Shown: positions 8,643-18,230 of the stretch, in pieces
How the letters are laid out: every line of letters begins with the position of its first letter
Numbering within the stretch: position 1 is the stretch's first letter
Assembly (NCBI GenBank): GCA_021732585.1
Contig: JAKFUR010000098.1
Coordinates: 1 to 38,238, forward strand
DNA: 38,238 nucleotides
Reading direction: 5' to 3'
From: Bacteriovoracaceae bacterium
GTDB taxonomy: Bacteria > Bdellovibrionota > Bacteriovoracia > Bacteriovoracales > Bacteriovoracaceae
Notes under the pieces: generated by a model
Database searches by the model: none
The model's input: only the letters and a program-made list of their open reading frames with translations
Told to the model about the DNA's origin: nothing
Position numbers and translations under genes: made by a program

Positions 8643-11432
8643 CTAGTCGATTTGTAGAGGGAAAAAGCTCAGATCAACGTCACCAGAAGGCTGCTGACAG
8701 AGCATTGTAAACGCTGAGAGACCAGAGGTTGTCGTGAGCACTTGACTCTTCAAGGGCACACAATTCGCCGGGATTTTAACGCTTAAAGCGATCGGGCGGC
8801 TAAAGACCTCGTCGGCACTCAGCATGGCGTAGAGGCGATCGCCGTAGATCAATGTCGCGTTTACCGCGACCGCTGGCTGGTTCACACCTTGATCGCGGAC
8901 AAGGACACTTTGCAGGGTCTCGCTGAAGTTCACTCCAGGGAAGCTCGAGTCGCGGTTGATAGGAAGACGTCTTGCGACCGGTTTGCCAGTGCCTGACTGA
9001 TCGTAGACATAAACGTGGTAGCGCGATTCGAAGAAAAGTACACGACGATTATCGCCCTCAAAAGTCGCTACAACTTCGAAGAATGGATTGTTCCAGCCTG
9101 ACGTCGTGAGCGTCCAGGCGGCCAGAGCTTCCCCTTCGATGAAAGGTTTCACACGAGCGCTTGAGCGATCAAGCAATGCCATTTGGAATGAATTCTCAGA
9201 GACACTGTAGTCCTCAAGTTTACGCGTTACGAGTGGATTGTTCCCCACTTGAAAGACATCGCTGTCGGCGTGCTCTTTCAACGTGTAGTCGGTGGGCGAC
9301 TTGATTTTGAGAACTGAAAAGCGACGGAAGAAATTTTCACCAACTGACACCACGTGACGAACGGTGCCTGTGGCACGCTCACTCGCCGTCTGTGGAAGGA
9401 TGCGTTCAACAGTGGCCTGCTCCCATGGAGAGGCGTTCATTGATCTCTGCAGTTTCTGATTAAAGCTCACAGAGTCAACGACGCGAGGACGAACGAGAAC
9501 GCGTGCTGTTTCTTGTGTTGGCTCCCAGTAGTAAAGTCGATTGCCCAGGCCTGCGGGCTCGAAGTCGAGCAAGTCTTGGGCGTTGTCTTCCTTAGGAAGC
9601 AACCAAGCTTTCTGGTAATAAGGAACAGCGACATCACCCATGAATGTCTTAAGACGAAGCCAGGCGAAGTCGCCACGTTCGCCATCTTTCAATGGTAGGC
9701 CTTCAAAGGTCGTGATCGGCAATTCCCAGCGAGAGTTTTTTCCGAAGAGAGGAGCACCGCTCATATCAGTGAAAGTCAAAAGCAAATGATTGCGTTTAGC
9801 ATTCATGCCGTAGAAGACGAGATCGTTTTTGCCATCGAAGTTCACGTCTTTCTCAAATACACTCAAAAGCTGGTGATGGTCTTCGAGAATCACTTCGCTG
9901 GTTTGTGTTGTCGTATTCGTCGAGTTTGCACGAATGCTGATGACACGAATTTTATCGCCATTCTTTGCCTGGATGTAGCCGTGGAAATCGCTCGTGGCAT
10001 TCTCTTCAACAGAAACGTGACCGACTCGAGCTGTTTTGCGTGCACCTTGAATACTCACGAGAGCATTGCCAGGAATACCTTTGATGCTGACATTCATGAG
10101 GTCTTTGGTCTCGAGCTTACGTGCGAAAGAGAGTGTCACTGAGGTGCGCGTGGTTACGCCGCTAAGTGCGGTGACGAAAGTAGCAGGGATCTCACTGTCT
10201 GTGCGCATGTCTTCGATCTGGCCTTGCAAACGAACATTTTTACCTTCTACGCTGACATCAGCATCAAGTCCTGTGAGTTCAACAGTCGGTGTGGCCGAAC
10301 TTGGACCGAAGATCTCAATAGGGAGTGTGAAATCAAACTGACCATCGTGAGTCACATCAACCGTAACGATGCTTTTGACTTGAACACTGGCCATGGAGAG
10401 AGGGGCCTGTGCGAGTGCGCCGGCGATGTTGAGTGCGCCGAAGCGAACAAAACGTTGATCGGCATCTTTTGGCATTTTGGTGGCAGAAGCATAAAGGCGG
10501 GCCTTGACTTCTTCGCCGGTGATCGCAGGGTTTTGGAGTTTCAATAGAGCGGCTGCAGCCGCGACAAAAGGAGAAGCTTGGCTTGAGCCGTTTTTAGCTT
10601 CGTAACCTTGAATGCGTAGAGTGCGTGACTCAAGTGCGCGTGGAATTGTCGAAACGATCCATTCGCCTGGAGCGACGAGATCGACCTTGCCGCCGTGGTT
10701 CGAAAATTCCGTCAGTTTACCTTGATTATCTACTGCTCCTACGCAGATCACAGCAGGGTGAGCGCAAGGCCAAGTAGGAACATCTTTGTTGTTGTTGCCG
10801 GCGGCAGCAACAAGGATGATTCCCTGAGCGGCTGCTGTATCGAGAGCTCTGATGACTCGTGGAGTGTTCACAACTTGCGGCCAGCCCAAGCTCATGTTGA
10901 TAACAGAAGCTTTAGCTTCGATGGCGTAAGCAATCGCATCAGCAATAATATCAGTGATGACTTTACCTTTATAGACAAAGCCCGTGGTGTCCTTGTTAAG
11001 AACTTTGAGGGGAAGAATCTTAACAGCGCTTGGAGTCACACCTTGAATGCCGCGACCGTTGATGTTGGCAGCGATAATGCCCGCCACGTGAGTTCCGTGC
11101 CCGGTATCATCCACCATACTTACGCCATCGAGAAAATCACGACCGGCATAGACGCGGTCTTTGAGTTCTGGATGACTGAGATCAAGTCCGCTATCAATCA
11201 CCGCTACGATCACTTCGCGACCTTGACCAAGATTGGCAAGTGCCGCCATTCCTGGCCATTTAATATCAACACCAGGTATACCGACGATTTCTTGATTGCG
11301 GATTTCACCCTCGGCACGGAAGATCTTTTGACCTTGGTTCGAAAGACCCCACTGCTGAGAGAAGAGTGGATCGGCGGCAAAGGTATTTGCAGCAAGTGCC
11401 AGGCTTAAAAGTGCTAACATTGAAGATCTCAT
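8643..11432 (-). CDS. Exported subtilisin-like serine protease (S8 family)
   Basis: This 929-aa protein has a signal peptide (residues 1-19) and no long propeptide before the catalytic domain. The S8 triad is Asp80 (AVIDSGLD), His112 (GHGTHVAG) and Ser284 (NGSSQASP), with oxyanion Asn213 (AAAGNN). The catalytic domain spans about 22-340. The remaining 590 residues are rich in beta-strand-like sequence, including DVTHDGQFDF and NFDGKNDLVF segments resembling VCBS/FG-GAP-type calcium-binding blades, and may bind substrate or a partner. The ATG overlaps the stop of the upstream 1041-aa protein (ATGA), so translation is coupled. The protease call is secure; its substrate and the partner relation are inference. 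Confidence 0.93.
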   Translation of the reverse strand: MRSSMLALLSLALAANTFAADPLFSQQWGLSNQGQKIFRAEGEIRNQEIVGIPGVDIKWPGMAALANLGQGREVIVAVIDSGLDLSHPELKDRVYAGRDFLDGVSMVDDTGHGTHVAGIIAANINGRGIQGVTPSAVKILPLKVLNKDTTGFVYKGKVITDIIADAIAYAIEAKASVINMSLGWPQVVNTPRVIRALDTAAAQGIILVAAAGNNNKDVPTWPCAHPAVICVGAVDNQGKLTEFSNHGGKVDLVAPGEWIVSTIPRALESRTLRIQGYEAKNGSSQASPFVAAAAALLKLQNPAITGEEVKARLYASATKMPKDADQRFVRFGALNIAGALAQAPLSMASVQVKSIVTVDVTHDGQFDFTLPIEIFGPSSATPTVELTGLDADVSVEGKNVRLQGQIEDMRTDSEIPATFVTALSGVTTRTSVTLSFARKLETKDLMNVSIKGIPGNALVSIQGARKTARVGHVSVEENATSDFHGYIQAKNGDKIRVISIRANSTNTTTQTSEVILEDHHQLLSVFEKDVNFDGKNDLVFYGMNAKRNHLLLTFTDMSGAPLFGKNSRWELPITTFEGLPLKDGERGDFAWLRLKTFMGDVAVPYYQKAWLLPKEDNAQDLLDFEPAGLGNRLYYWEPTQETARVLVRPRVVDSVSFNQKLQRSMNASPWEQATVERILPQTASERATGTVRHVVSVGENFFRRFSVLKIKSPTDYTLKEHADSDVFQVGNNPLVTRKLEDYSVSENSFQMALLDRSSARVKPFIEGEALAAWTLTTSGWNNPFFEVVATFEGDNRRVLFFESRYHVYVYDQSGTGKPVARRLPINRDSSFPGVNFSETLQSVLVRDQGVNQPAVAVNATLIYGDRLYAMLSADEVFSRPIALSVKIPANCVPLKSQVLTTTSGLSAFTMLCQQPSGDVDLSFFPLQID

Positions 11433-14400
11433 AACTTCTCCCGTAACCAGTAGCCGTTAAGTTCACCAGACTGGATGCCGAGCATCTCTTGGATTTTATC
11501 AAACGGACCGTTCCAGAATCTGCCGCCGATACGACCGTTCGTATTCGACATAATGCTGTCGTTCAACACTTCATCGCCGTTGCGGAAGCCGTTGATGCTG
11601 CCATGGACGAAAACATTGTCTCTGCCTAGCAAACGAGTGATGTCTGCGTAGTCTAGATCGTCGTAGAGGTGGCGGAAGAGAGTCATAAGGCATTTCACAA
11701 CTTCTTCCTGCGGCTTATTGGCTTTGATCTTGTCTTGGCACTGTTTGTTCGTGTTGATGATCGAGTTATGTGTTCCGCACGATTCAACAATTTGTCCAGA
11801 AGACATGCGACGTCTGCGAACCTTGTCTTCGTCACAGCCCGTTCTATGAAGATTCTTACGAACTTCATAGGTGTTTTCGATGCGGATCAAGGTATCGACT
11901 GGAAGCGCAGAAAGTTTTTTCAAACCTTCTTCGTAAAGATTGAGATTAACCGATACATCAAAGAGCTTGAGTTTTGTGGCGTTTTCGAGAGTCCCTTCAT
12001 CAAACAACGTGAAGCCGAATTTCTCGTTGGCCTTGCGCATATGACGTTTAAGCTTTTCAACGCTTGCACTCCAGCCTTCCCAGCGATCTGTTAAGCGCAT
12101 AAAGCGTTCATCGAAGCGGCCAGCTTCCGGGACACGGGATTCAAAGCGAACCTCAGTTGTTGTGCCCATGCCACCAATTGTTTCAGAAGGATTTTGAAAA
12201 ACCGGGACCGCCCACTCGACGCCTTCTGCCACTTGCTGAAAGCCGTAGTTAATGATGTCTTTGGCGAACGCTTCCCAGTTAAGTCCTGACTGGCGCTCAT
12301 CGGTGAAGGAGACGTAGCGGCCATTGAGACCATCACGTGATTTGATATCAAAGTAAGTGTTGCTCTTCAGTTTCTTGTGGCGCCAGAACAAGAAGGCGAA
12401 ACGAGAAGAGCGATCGAGGTATTCCGCCTCAACGGTGTGGGGTTTTTGGATGTTTTCAAGTAACTCAGAAGAACCGGTTTGCAAGAATTCACCAATAGCA
12501 TGGGCCTTATCAAACAACTTTGGGTTCTCAGTGACTTCAGGATTGATGTCCACTTCGTGCAAACGCACAGAGTAGTCACCTTTCTGACGACGCCATCCCA
12601 AACGAATGATCGGGATGAGATTTTCAATAGAGACGTCTACGCTCCAGCCACGACCGTGGCCAATGTCATCGTAAATCTGGATGATTTTGGCGCTCTTGCG
12701 GTAGATCTGCACGCGGCGAACTTCAACAGCGTCGATACTTCCTGTAAGTTTGACCCCAACAGGCATCCCCATGAAGGCGGCCGCACTAGCTGAGCCACCC
12801 AAGAGTGGATTGATGCGCTCTACATAGAGAAGAGATTCGCCCACACCAAGATGATTGTTGATATGGCCAATAACTTTTGAAAGTGGGCTTTCGTCGTCTT
12901 TAAGGCTCCACTCAACAGTTGGATTTGTGCTGTCAGCTAAATCATGAAGGCGATTAAGCTCTTTAGTAAGTTGCCACTTCATAAGAGGGACAACAACGTT
13001 CTTATACGGTTCTTCGAAAACCTGCTTCAGATTGCGAAGGGGTTTCAAGTGACTCCACGTCTTTGAAAGATTCACGGTACCGCGGATAGCAATAGTAGGA
13101 GCAATCTGAACGTTCTCTACTCCAAGGTGGCCACCGAGTTGAATACTCCATCCAATTGAGTCGGCGAGCTGGACGAGGTTATCGGTACCCAGGTAGTTAC
13201 CCACAACAACGTCACGAGAGGCGGTAATGCCAAAGTCAGCCACAGGCGAGAACCATGTGCCAACTGGGAAGGCGAGAAATTCACCTGTCTCAACAAAGTG
13301 ATTAAGGCCGCGAGTGAACTGATCTTTGAAGAATTCAGTTCTGACCGCATTGGGATTGAAGAGAGAGAGTTCGGTGTTGGCACGTGCGACCACGTTATCA
13401 AGGACGAATGTCTGGAGCTTTGCAAGAGCGTACCAGTGAACATCTTTAAAGGGAGACTCAGGATCACCATGAGCAAAACGGCTCGCGTAGCCGGCCCACT
13501 CTTCTTTATCGAGTTTGCCATTTTTGAGAAAGGTACCATCGGTGATTTGTGTATTCACAGCAAGGGGCTGGTATTGAACTGAGAAAACTTGCAAGAGGGC
13601 GTTGCGACGAGCCGCGAGTTTTTCTACCAAGAGCTTGGCCACTTCTTTAGGGTAGTGCGATTGCTCAACAGCTTGACGAATTTCTTCGAGAGAGAGTCTT
13701 TTAAGGATATTGAGCGCCCACTTCGCGTCCGCAAGTGTGGTTGCAAAGCTTCCGCGCGTGAAGTGAGGAAGGAGAATCTCGTTATTACTGACACGGCCAA
13801 CGGTCCATTCGAACTTGTTCACGCTCTCGCCCAGATCAAGCATGGCGTAAGGAACAATGAGAGCACGCAAGGTACGACTTGTGAGCGTCTGCGGAGGCAC
13901 ACCCATCGCTAAGTTATAGTGATCTGAAGAATCAGGCACGGTGATCGCGACGTCTTGAAGAATCAAGCTGAATTCCTGCTCGTCTTTTGAAACGAGCCAG
14001 CGTGAGGCGGCGCCAAGAGTGGCACGTGGGATTTGGCTGTCGATGAAGTCTTGCATCTGTTCTTTGGCTTCAAATGTCACTTTGAGGCGCTTGAGCCATT
14101 TGATCTCTGGAACTTTATAGCCCATCAAGCTGAGGAGGTTACGGCGCAAGAGTACGGTGTGAAGAGTTTTATCCAAGTGTACGATCGCCGTGATGTCGTC
14201 GTTGCGAACGTTGAAGCGGAACATGCCACTGGCCGAAAGGAGGGCGCCGCTGAACTCAACGGTGTCGCCGTCGTTGATTGCGATTGAACTGGCTGAGTTG
14301 ATTGGTCTTTTTTGTTTTCCCCACACTGCACTTTCAGCGGGATTGAGCACTGAGAGATCTACGCCTTGACGAGAAAGCTGGTACGCCTCATCGGTGCGCA

Positions 14401-14554
14401 AAATGCGATCTTCGAATTCTAAGTCATCGCTCGGCATGCGCTGATCAGACAACGGCACTGAAGCCATCTGCTGAGCATGAGCAGGGAGGACCTGCACCAA
14501 CGCAAGAAAGAGCCACCCGATAAGACTAGGTATACGCACAATTGAGGTTTTCAT
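11429..14554 (-). CDS. Large exported protein of unknown family, coupled to the S8 protease
   Basis: The protein has 1041 aa with a signal peptide (about 1-27, ending PAHA). I do not recognise any domain. The middle (about 430-760) has alternating hydrophobic, beta-like stretches with many Gly (GSASAAAFMGMPVGVKLTG). The C-terminal third has a basic RRRR patch and several Cys near 900-955. It is the first gene of a two-gene operon, and its stop overlaps the start of the subtilisin-like protease by 4 bp. This suggests a chaperone, anchor, inhibitor or substrate relation. No lipobox is seen. The 158-bp gap to trpS must carry the divergent promoter. Confidence 0.85.
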   Translation of the reverse strand: MKTSIVRIPSLIGWLFLALVQVLPAHAQQMASVPLSDQRMPSDDLEFEDRILRTDEAYQLSRQGVDLSVLNPAESAVWGKQKRPINSASSIAINDGDTVEFSGALLSASGMFRFNVRNDDITAIVHLDKTLHTVLLRRNLLSLMGYKVPEIKWLKRLKVTFEAKEQMQDFIDSQIPRATLGAASRWLVSKDEQEFSLILQDVAITVPDSSDHYNLAMGVPPQTLTSRTLRALIVPYAMLDLGESVNKFEWTVGRVSNNEILLPHFTRGSFATTLADAKWALNILKRLSLEEIRQAVEQSHYPKEVAKLLVEKLAARRNALLQVFSVQYQPLAVNTQITDGTFLKNGKLDKEEWAGYASRFAHGDPESPFKDVHWYALAKLQTFVLDNVVARANTELSLFNPNAVRTEFFKDQFTRGLNHFVETGEFLAFPVGTWFSPVADFGITASRDVVVGNYLGTDNLVQLADSIGWSIQLGGHLGVENVQIAPTIAIRGTVNLSKTWSHLKPLRNLKQVFEEPYKNVVVPLMKWQLTKELNRLHDLADSTNPTVEWSLKDDESPLSKVIGHINNHLGVGESLLYVERINPLLGGSASAAAFMGMPVGVKLTGSIDAVEVRRVQIYRKSAKIIQIYDDIGHGRGWSVDVSIENLIPIIRLGWRRQKGDYSVRLHEVDINPEVTENPKLFDKAHAIGEFLQTGSSELLENIQKPHTVEAEYLDRSSRFAFLFWRHKKLKSNTYFDIKSRDGLNGRYVSFTDERQSGLNWEAFAKDIINYGFQQVAEGVEWAVPVFQNPSETIGGMGTTTEVRFESRVPEAGRFDERFMRLTDRWEGWSASVEKLKRHMRKANEKFGFTLFDEGTLENATKLKLFDVSVNLNLYEEGLKKLSALPVDTLIRIENTYEVRKNLHRTGCDEDKVRRRRMSSGQIVESCGTHNSIINTNKQCQDKIKANKPQEEVVKCLMTLFRHLYDDLDYADITRLLGRDNVFVHGSINGFRNGDEVLNDSIMSNTNGRIGGRFWNGPFDKIQEMLGIQSGELNGYWLREKL

Positions 14555-14700
14555 ACCGTTGGTTTAAGCAAGTATGGGGCCAAAAAGGGGGCTCTTAAAT
14601 ACATAAATTTCAATGAGTTAGAATGGCTTTAGCGTCACTAAAATGGGCGCTGACTGAGGTTTAGACACTAGAAATCAATGATTTGGAGATTCAATTTCGG

Positions 14701-14706
14701 TATACT
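14701..14706 (+). promoter_or_regulatory. Candidate -10 box of trpS (leaderless)
   Basis: TATACT ends 7 nt before the chosen ATG and no Shine-Dalgarno motif is present, so transcription would begin at or next to the start codon. No good -35 hexamer is visible. Confidence 0.4.
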
Positions 14707-14713
14707 CACGGAC

Positions 14714-15706
14714 ATGAAAAAGACCATTTTGAGCGGCAGTACTGTCACCGGAGATTTGACCCTAGGAAATTATATTGGCGCCATTAATAATTGGGCCAAG
14801 CTGCAAGACGAGTACGAGTGCTTTTATTTCTTGGCAGATTTGCATGCGCTGACGGTTTATCAAGATCCCGCTATTTTGCGTGAACGCACCTACAGTTTCT
14901 TTGCTCAGTACTTGGCCTTGGGTCTTGATCCGAAAAAAAATGTCATCTTCGTTCAGTCGCACGTACCGGAGCACACGCAGCTCATGTGGATTCTTACGTG
15001 TCTCACGCCGATGGGTTATTTGAATCGCATGACTCAGTTCAAAGAGAAGTCTGAGAAGCATGTGAAGAATATTAATGCCGGTTTGTTCACATATCCGGTT
15101 TTGATGGCGGCCGATATTTTGCTCTATCAAGCAGATATGGTGCCGGTGGGCGAAGATCAACGTCAGCATCTCGAGCTTTGTCGCGACATCGTAGGCTTTT
15201 TTGACAACAAGTACTCGGAAGGTATTTTGAAAATGCCTGATGCTTATATTGGGAAAATGGGCGCACGAATCATGTCACTACAAGATCCAACAAAAAAGAT
15301 GTCGAAGTCAGATGAGAACGACAAAAATTTTGTATCCATCATCGACGACGCAAAAAAGATCGAAAAGAAAATCAAGTCTGCTGCCACTGACTCTGGAACC
15401 GAGATTAAGTTCGATGCTGAAAACAAAGCCGGACTCTCTAATTTGATGACGATCTACTCGGTCTTGAGTGGCAAATCGATCCAGCAAATTGAACAAGACT
15501 TCGTCGGTAAGATGTACGGTCATTTGAAAGTTGATCTAGCGGAATTGACCGTGCAAACATTATCGCCTGTGAAAGCGAAGTACGATGACCTGATGAAGAA
15601 CAAAGATTATTTGGATCAGTTGATGAAGTCTGGTGCAGACCGCGCGCAAGTTCGCGCGGCCGTCACGTTAGATAAAGTCTACAAGGCCGTGGGCCTTCAC
15701 AGATAA
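14714..15706 (+). CDS. trpS: Tryptophanyl-tRNA synthetase
   Basis: This 330-aa class I aminoacyl-tRNA synthetase charges tRNA-Trp. MKKTILSGSTVTGDLTLGNY at the N-terminus aligns with the usual TrpS start and contains the HIGH-equivalent LGNY. KMSKS is at 195-199. The length is normal. I prefer the ATG at 14714 because it matches the family N-terminus. A frame-open ATG at 14678 would add 12 unlike residues, and neither has a ribosome site. The stop codon abuts the stop of the convergent small exported protein with no gap and no terminator. The symbol is confident. Confidence 0.96.
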   Translation: MKKTILSGSTVTGDLTLGNYIGAINNWAKLQDEYECFYFLADLHALTVYQDPAILRERTYSFFAQYLALGLDPKKNVIFVQSHVPEHTQLMWILTCLTPMGYLNRMTQFKEKSEKHVKNINAGLFTYPVLMAADILLYQADMVPVGEDQRQHLELCRDIVGFFDNKYSEGILKMPDAYIGKMGARIMSLQDPTKKMSKSDENDKNFVSIIDDAKKIEKKIKSAATDSGTEIKFDAENKAGLSNLMTIYSVLSGKSIQQIEQDFVGKMYGHLKVDLAELTVQTLSPVKAKYDDLMKNKDYLDQLMKSGADRAQVRAAVTLDKVYKAVGLHR

Positions 15707-16114
15707 CTAGCGATTGCAGCTGTATTGGTCTTCTTGATAAGCGCCGGCTGGGGTGCCTGTTGCTGAAACCAACACCATCATTCTTTGGCCTTGATTCCCA
15801 ACGTACGCTTCGAAAGCGCGATTGTAGGGACTTCCAAAAACCATAAAGCAGTTAAAGCCCTCACGCTGCATGCTATCGAGGCAGTTGGCATAACCAGAGT
15901 GGCCGTAGCCGCCTGAGAACAAATCGCGAATATAAATCGTTGATGCCGAGGTATCAACATCCAGAGTCAGACTTCCTTGCAGCACACGTGGATCAAAAGT
16001 GCGTGCGACTCTTTGACCGTTTCTGAAAATTTCACCCCGTGAGAAATTACAGTTGAAGTTTCCTTCAGTGGCCATGGCAGGGAATGCGATAAGAAAAAGA
16101 AGCAAAGCTTTCAT
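15707..16114 (-). CDS. Small exported protein of unknown function
   Basis: The ATG at 16114 gives 135 aa and has AGGA about 7 nt upstream. It begins with a signal peptide (MKALLLFLIAFPAMA). A start at 16141 would put nine residues in front of it. The mature chain has four Cys, one at its very start (FNCNF) and one four residues from the end (YSCNR), plus two central ones, so a compact disulfide-stabilised domain is likely. No family is recognised. It is divergent from pldA and convergent with trpS. Confidence 0.75.
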   Translation of the reverse strand: MKALLLFLIAFPAMATEGNFNCNFSRGEIFRNGQRVARTFDPRVLQGSLTLDVDTSASTIYIRDLFSGGYGHSGYANCLDSMQREGFNCFMVFGSPYNRAFEAYVGNQGQRMMVLVSATGTPAGAYQEDQYSCNR

Positions 16115-16150
16115 TGTGAGTCCTTTGTTTGTTTTAAACACTATCCGAAC

Positions 16151-16180
16151 TTGCTGGGCCCTGTCGAATGGAGCTAGACT
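16151..16180 (+). promoter_or_regulatory. Candidate promoter of pldA (leaderless)
   Basis: TTGCTG (16151-16156), an 18-bp spacer and TAGACT (16175-16180) resemble a sigma-70 promoter. The -10 ends 6 nt before the GTG start, and GGAG at 16170-16173 is too far upstream to serve as ribosome site. This points to a transcript starting at the GTG. Confidence 0.5.
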
Positions 16181-16186
16181 CGACTA

Positions 16187-16960
16187 GTGAAATCACTCAT
16201 CTTGCTATCATTTCTCGTTTTGTCGCTGAACGCTTGGGCGGGTCCTGACCGCGTGGGCTATGAAGCGGATGACCAGCGAACCTTTGTGGAAATTGAGCGT
16301 CACAAACGCAACTATTTCATCTCGGGTGAGCCCAATACCAAGGCCCAGCTTAGTATTAAAATTCCAGTCAAGCAGGGCTCTGGTCATTATCTCGGCTACT
16401 CACAACGTCTCATTTGGGAACTTTTCACAGAGTCATCTTCTCCTGTGACTGATGTAAATTTTAATCCGGAATACTTTTATCGTATTACTCGCAATGATGG
16501 TGGCATTTGGCGAGGGATTGATCTGGGGGCCGAGCACCAATCTAATGGTGGTGATGATCCAAAATCTCGCTCTTGGAATTCCATCTACGCCTATGTGCCT
16601 TTTGAACTCGAGCTTGGTGATGGAAATATTTTTTTCTCAGTAAAGACATTCGCCTTGTTTGGTACGGACGAAGAAAATAAAGGCTTCCGCGATTATGTAG
16701 GATGGTACGAGTTCGAATTTGCCACCCGAGACTTTTTTCGTAGTATTTTGAGCTACGACGAACTTTATGTGGCCGTGCGACCAGGTGGCAAAGAGGGTGT
16801 CCGCTTCACTATGGGAAATCTCGAAGTGGGTGCACGGTTTAAGGTGTTTCGCGGAAAAACTGCACCGCATGCATTTCTCCAATACTTTACGGGCTACGGA
16901 GAGAGCCAATTAACCTATAATCAGAAGACTCACGCGCTGCGCATCGGACTTTCTCTCTAG
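16187..16960 (+). CDS. pldA: Outer-membrane phospholipase A
   Basis: This 257-aa protein has a signal peptide (to AWA, residue 18) and the OMPLA catalytic signature. His117, Ser119 and Asn131 sit in GAEHQSNG...RSWNSIY with the same spacing as His142, Ser144 and Asn156 of the E. coli enzyme. The chain ends with beta-barrel strands and a terminal SL pattern (ALRIGLSL). OMPLA hydrolyses phospholipids and lysophospholipids in the outer leaflet when the barrel dimerises with calcium. It starts with GTG. It is the first gene of a long co-directional block that ends with a PldB-like lysophospholipase. The call is secure. Confidence 0.95.
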   Translation: MKSLILLSFLVLSLNAWAGPDRVGYEADDQRTFVEIERHKRNYFISGEPNTKAQLSIKIPVKQGSGHYLGYSQRLIWELFTESSSPVTDVNFNPEYFYRITRNDGGIWRGIDLGAEHQSNGGDDPKSRSWNSIYAYVPFELELGDGNIFFSVKTFALFGTDEENKGFRDYVGWYEFEFATRDFFRSILSYDELYVAVRPGGKEGVRFTMGNLEVGARFKVFRGKTAPHAFLQYFTGYGESQLTYNQKTHALRIGLSL

Positions 16961-16994
16961 GCGTAGCTAGGCGATTTTGCCATGCTTTTAGTCT

Positions 16995-18230
16995 ATGAAA
17001 ATCGCCTTATTTCTCGCCTGCTTTTTACCCCTTTTCTCCTCTGCAGCGACGACTGTTCAAACAGAAATTGAACGGACTTCGATTTTATACTTTTTAGAGA
17101 GCGCTCATCCAACAACTGGACTGGTGCTTGATAAGGCCCCTAACTTTAACGGCACACCGGCCAGCAATCGTGTGGCCTCTATCGCTTCCACTGGTTTTGG
17201 TCTCGCTGTTCTTGCTAACGCCGCGAAACGAAATCTCATCGATCGTGAACTAGCTGAGCAACAGATTCTAAAAACTCTCGAGTTTGCACAGGCTCATGTT
17301 CCTCGTGAGCGCGGATGGTTTTTGCATTGGGTGGATTGGGAAACGGGAACACGAGCGTGGAAGAGCGAGTATTCGCCCATCGACACAGCGTTGTTCATGG
17401 CCGGTGCTTTGTACGCTGCTCAGATTTTTCCGAATGGACGTATTGATCAGATTACTCGCGAACTTTACCGCGATATGGATTTTCATTTTTTCCTGACCAA
17501 CAACGGGACGAAGCCGAACAAAAAAACACTTAGTCTTTCTTACACTCATGAAGCGGGCTTCGCGCCTTACGAGTGGGAGATCTACGCCGAACAGCACATT
17601 CTGCTGTTGCTTGGTTTGGCACATCCCACACGCCCTTTGCCTTTTGCGGCTTGGAAAGGATGGAAGCGGTTTAATTCTGCCCCGGCCATTTACACCGGCA
17701 TTATGGGCTACGAGATGCCACTCTTTGTGCATCAGTATTCGCAAGTCTTTGTGGATTTCCGCGGCTTCAATGATGGCAACGGGGATTACTTTCAAAATGG
17801 AGTGCGCGCCACTTTGCTTCATCGACATATGCTCACAACGGCAAAAAAATTCAAAACCTTTGCTGCAGGTTTCTGGGGAGTGAGCGCGGGTGAAGATCCT
17901 GATGGTTACAGGGTTTGGGATCCGACACGTTATGAAGGAACGGTCTGTATTGGATGTACTATTGCATCCGTCATGTACACGCCGTTTGAAATCATCAGCG
18001 ATGTTGAGCGCTGGTACGAAGGTCCTCACAAAGGCAAAATCTGGGGACGCTATGGTTTCGTCGATAGCATCAATCTCGATCGCAACTGGTTCTCGCAAAA
18101 TGTTTTAGGTATCACGGTAGGCCCGGCTTATATGAGTTTTGCCAATACAAAGCCAGAGACCTCCATCTGGCAGGACTTTATGAAAATCCCAGAAATTAAA
18201 TTGGCGCTCAAGCGCGCTAAGGGCCAATAG
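16995..18230 (+). CDS. Exported glucoamylase-like / endo-beta-1,2-glucanase-like protein
   Basis: This 411-aa protein has a signal peptide (residues 1-17) and then one glucoamylase-like (PF10091-type) alpha/alpha-barrel domain. Family landmarks are FLESAHPTTGLVLDKAPN near 34-51, STGFGLAVLA, the WVDWETGTRA block, SEYSPIDTALFMAGALYA, LFVHQYSQVFVDFRG, FWGVSAGEDPDGYRVW and a late GRYGFVDSINLD. Related GH144 enzymes cut beta-1,2-glucans, the backbone type of many periplasmic glucans, but substrate cannot be read from sequence here. Its TAG stop touches the ATG of paaE, 34 bp after pldA ends, so it looks co-transcribed with both. No ribosome site is obvious. Confidence 0.88.
   Translation: MKIALFLACFLPLFSSAATTVQTEIERTSILYFLESAHPTTGLVLDKAPNFNGTPASNRVASIASTGFGLAVLANAAKRNLIDRELAEQQILKTLEFAQAHVPRERGWFLHWVDWETGTRAWKSEYSPIDTALFMAGALYAAQIFPNGRIDQITRELYRDMDFHFFLTNNGTKPNKKTLSLSYTHEAGFAPYEWEIYAEQHILLLLGLAHPTRPLPFAAWKGWKRFNSAPAIYTGIMGYEMPLFVHQYSQVFVDFRGFNDGNGDYFQNGVRATLLHRHMLTTAKKFKTFAAGFWGVSAGEDPDGYRVWDPTRYEGTVCIGCTIASVMYTPFEIISDVERWYEGPHKGKIWGRYGFVDSINLDRNWFSQNVLGITVGPAYMSFANTKPETSIWQDFMKIPEIKLALKRAKGQ

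Noticed and set aside
10695-11408. 237-codon plus-strand open frame opposite the S8 protease catalytic domain
   Set aside because: The minus strand carries all S8 catalytic motifs in this stretch, and the plus-strand translation has no family signature.
17268-18098. Long open frame (276 codons) antisense to the glucanase-like gene
   Set aside because: It mirrors the codon pattern of a gene with clear family motifs on the plus strand and has no recognisable domain or ribosome site.
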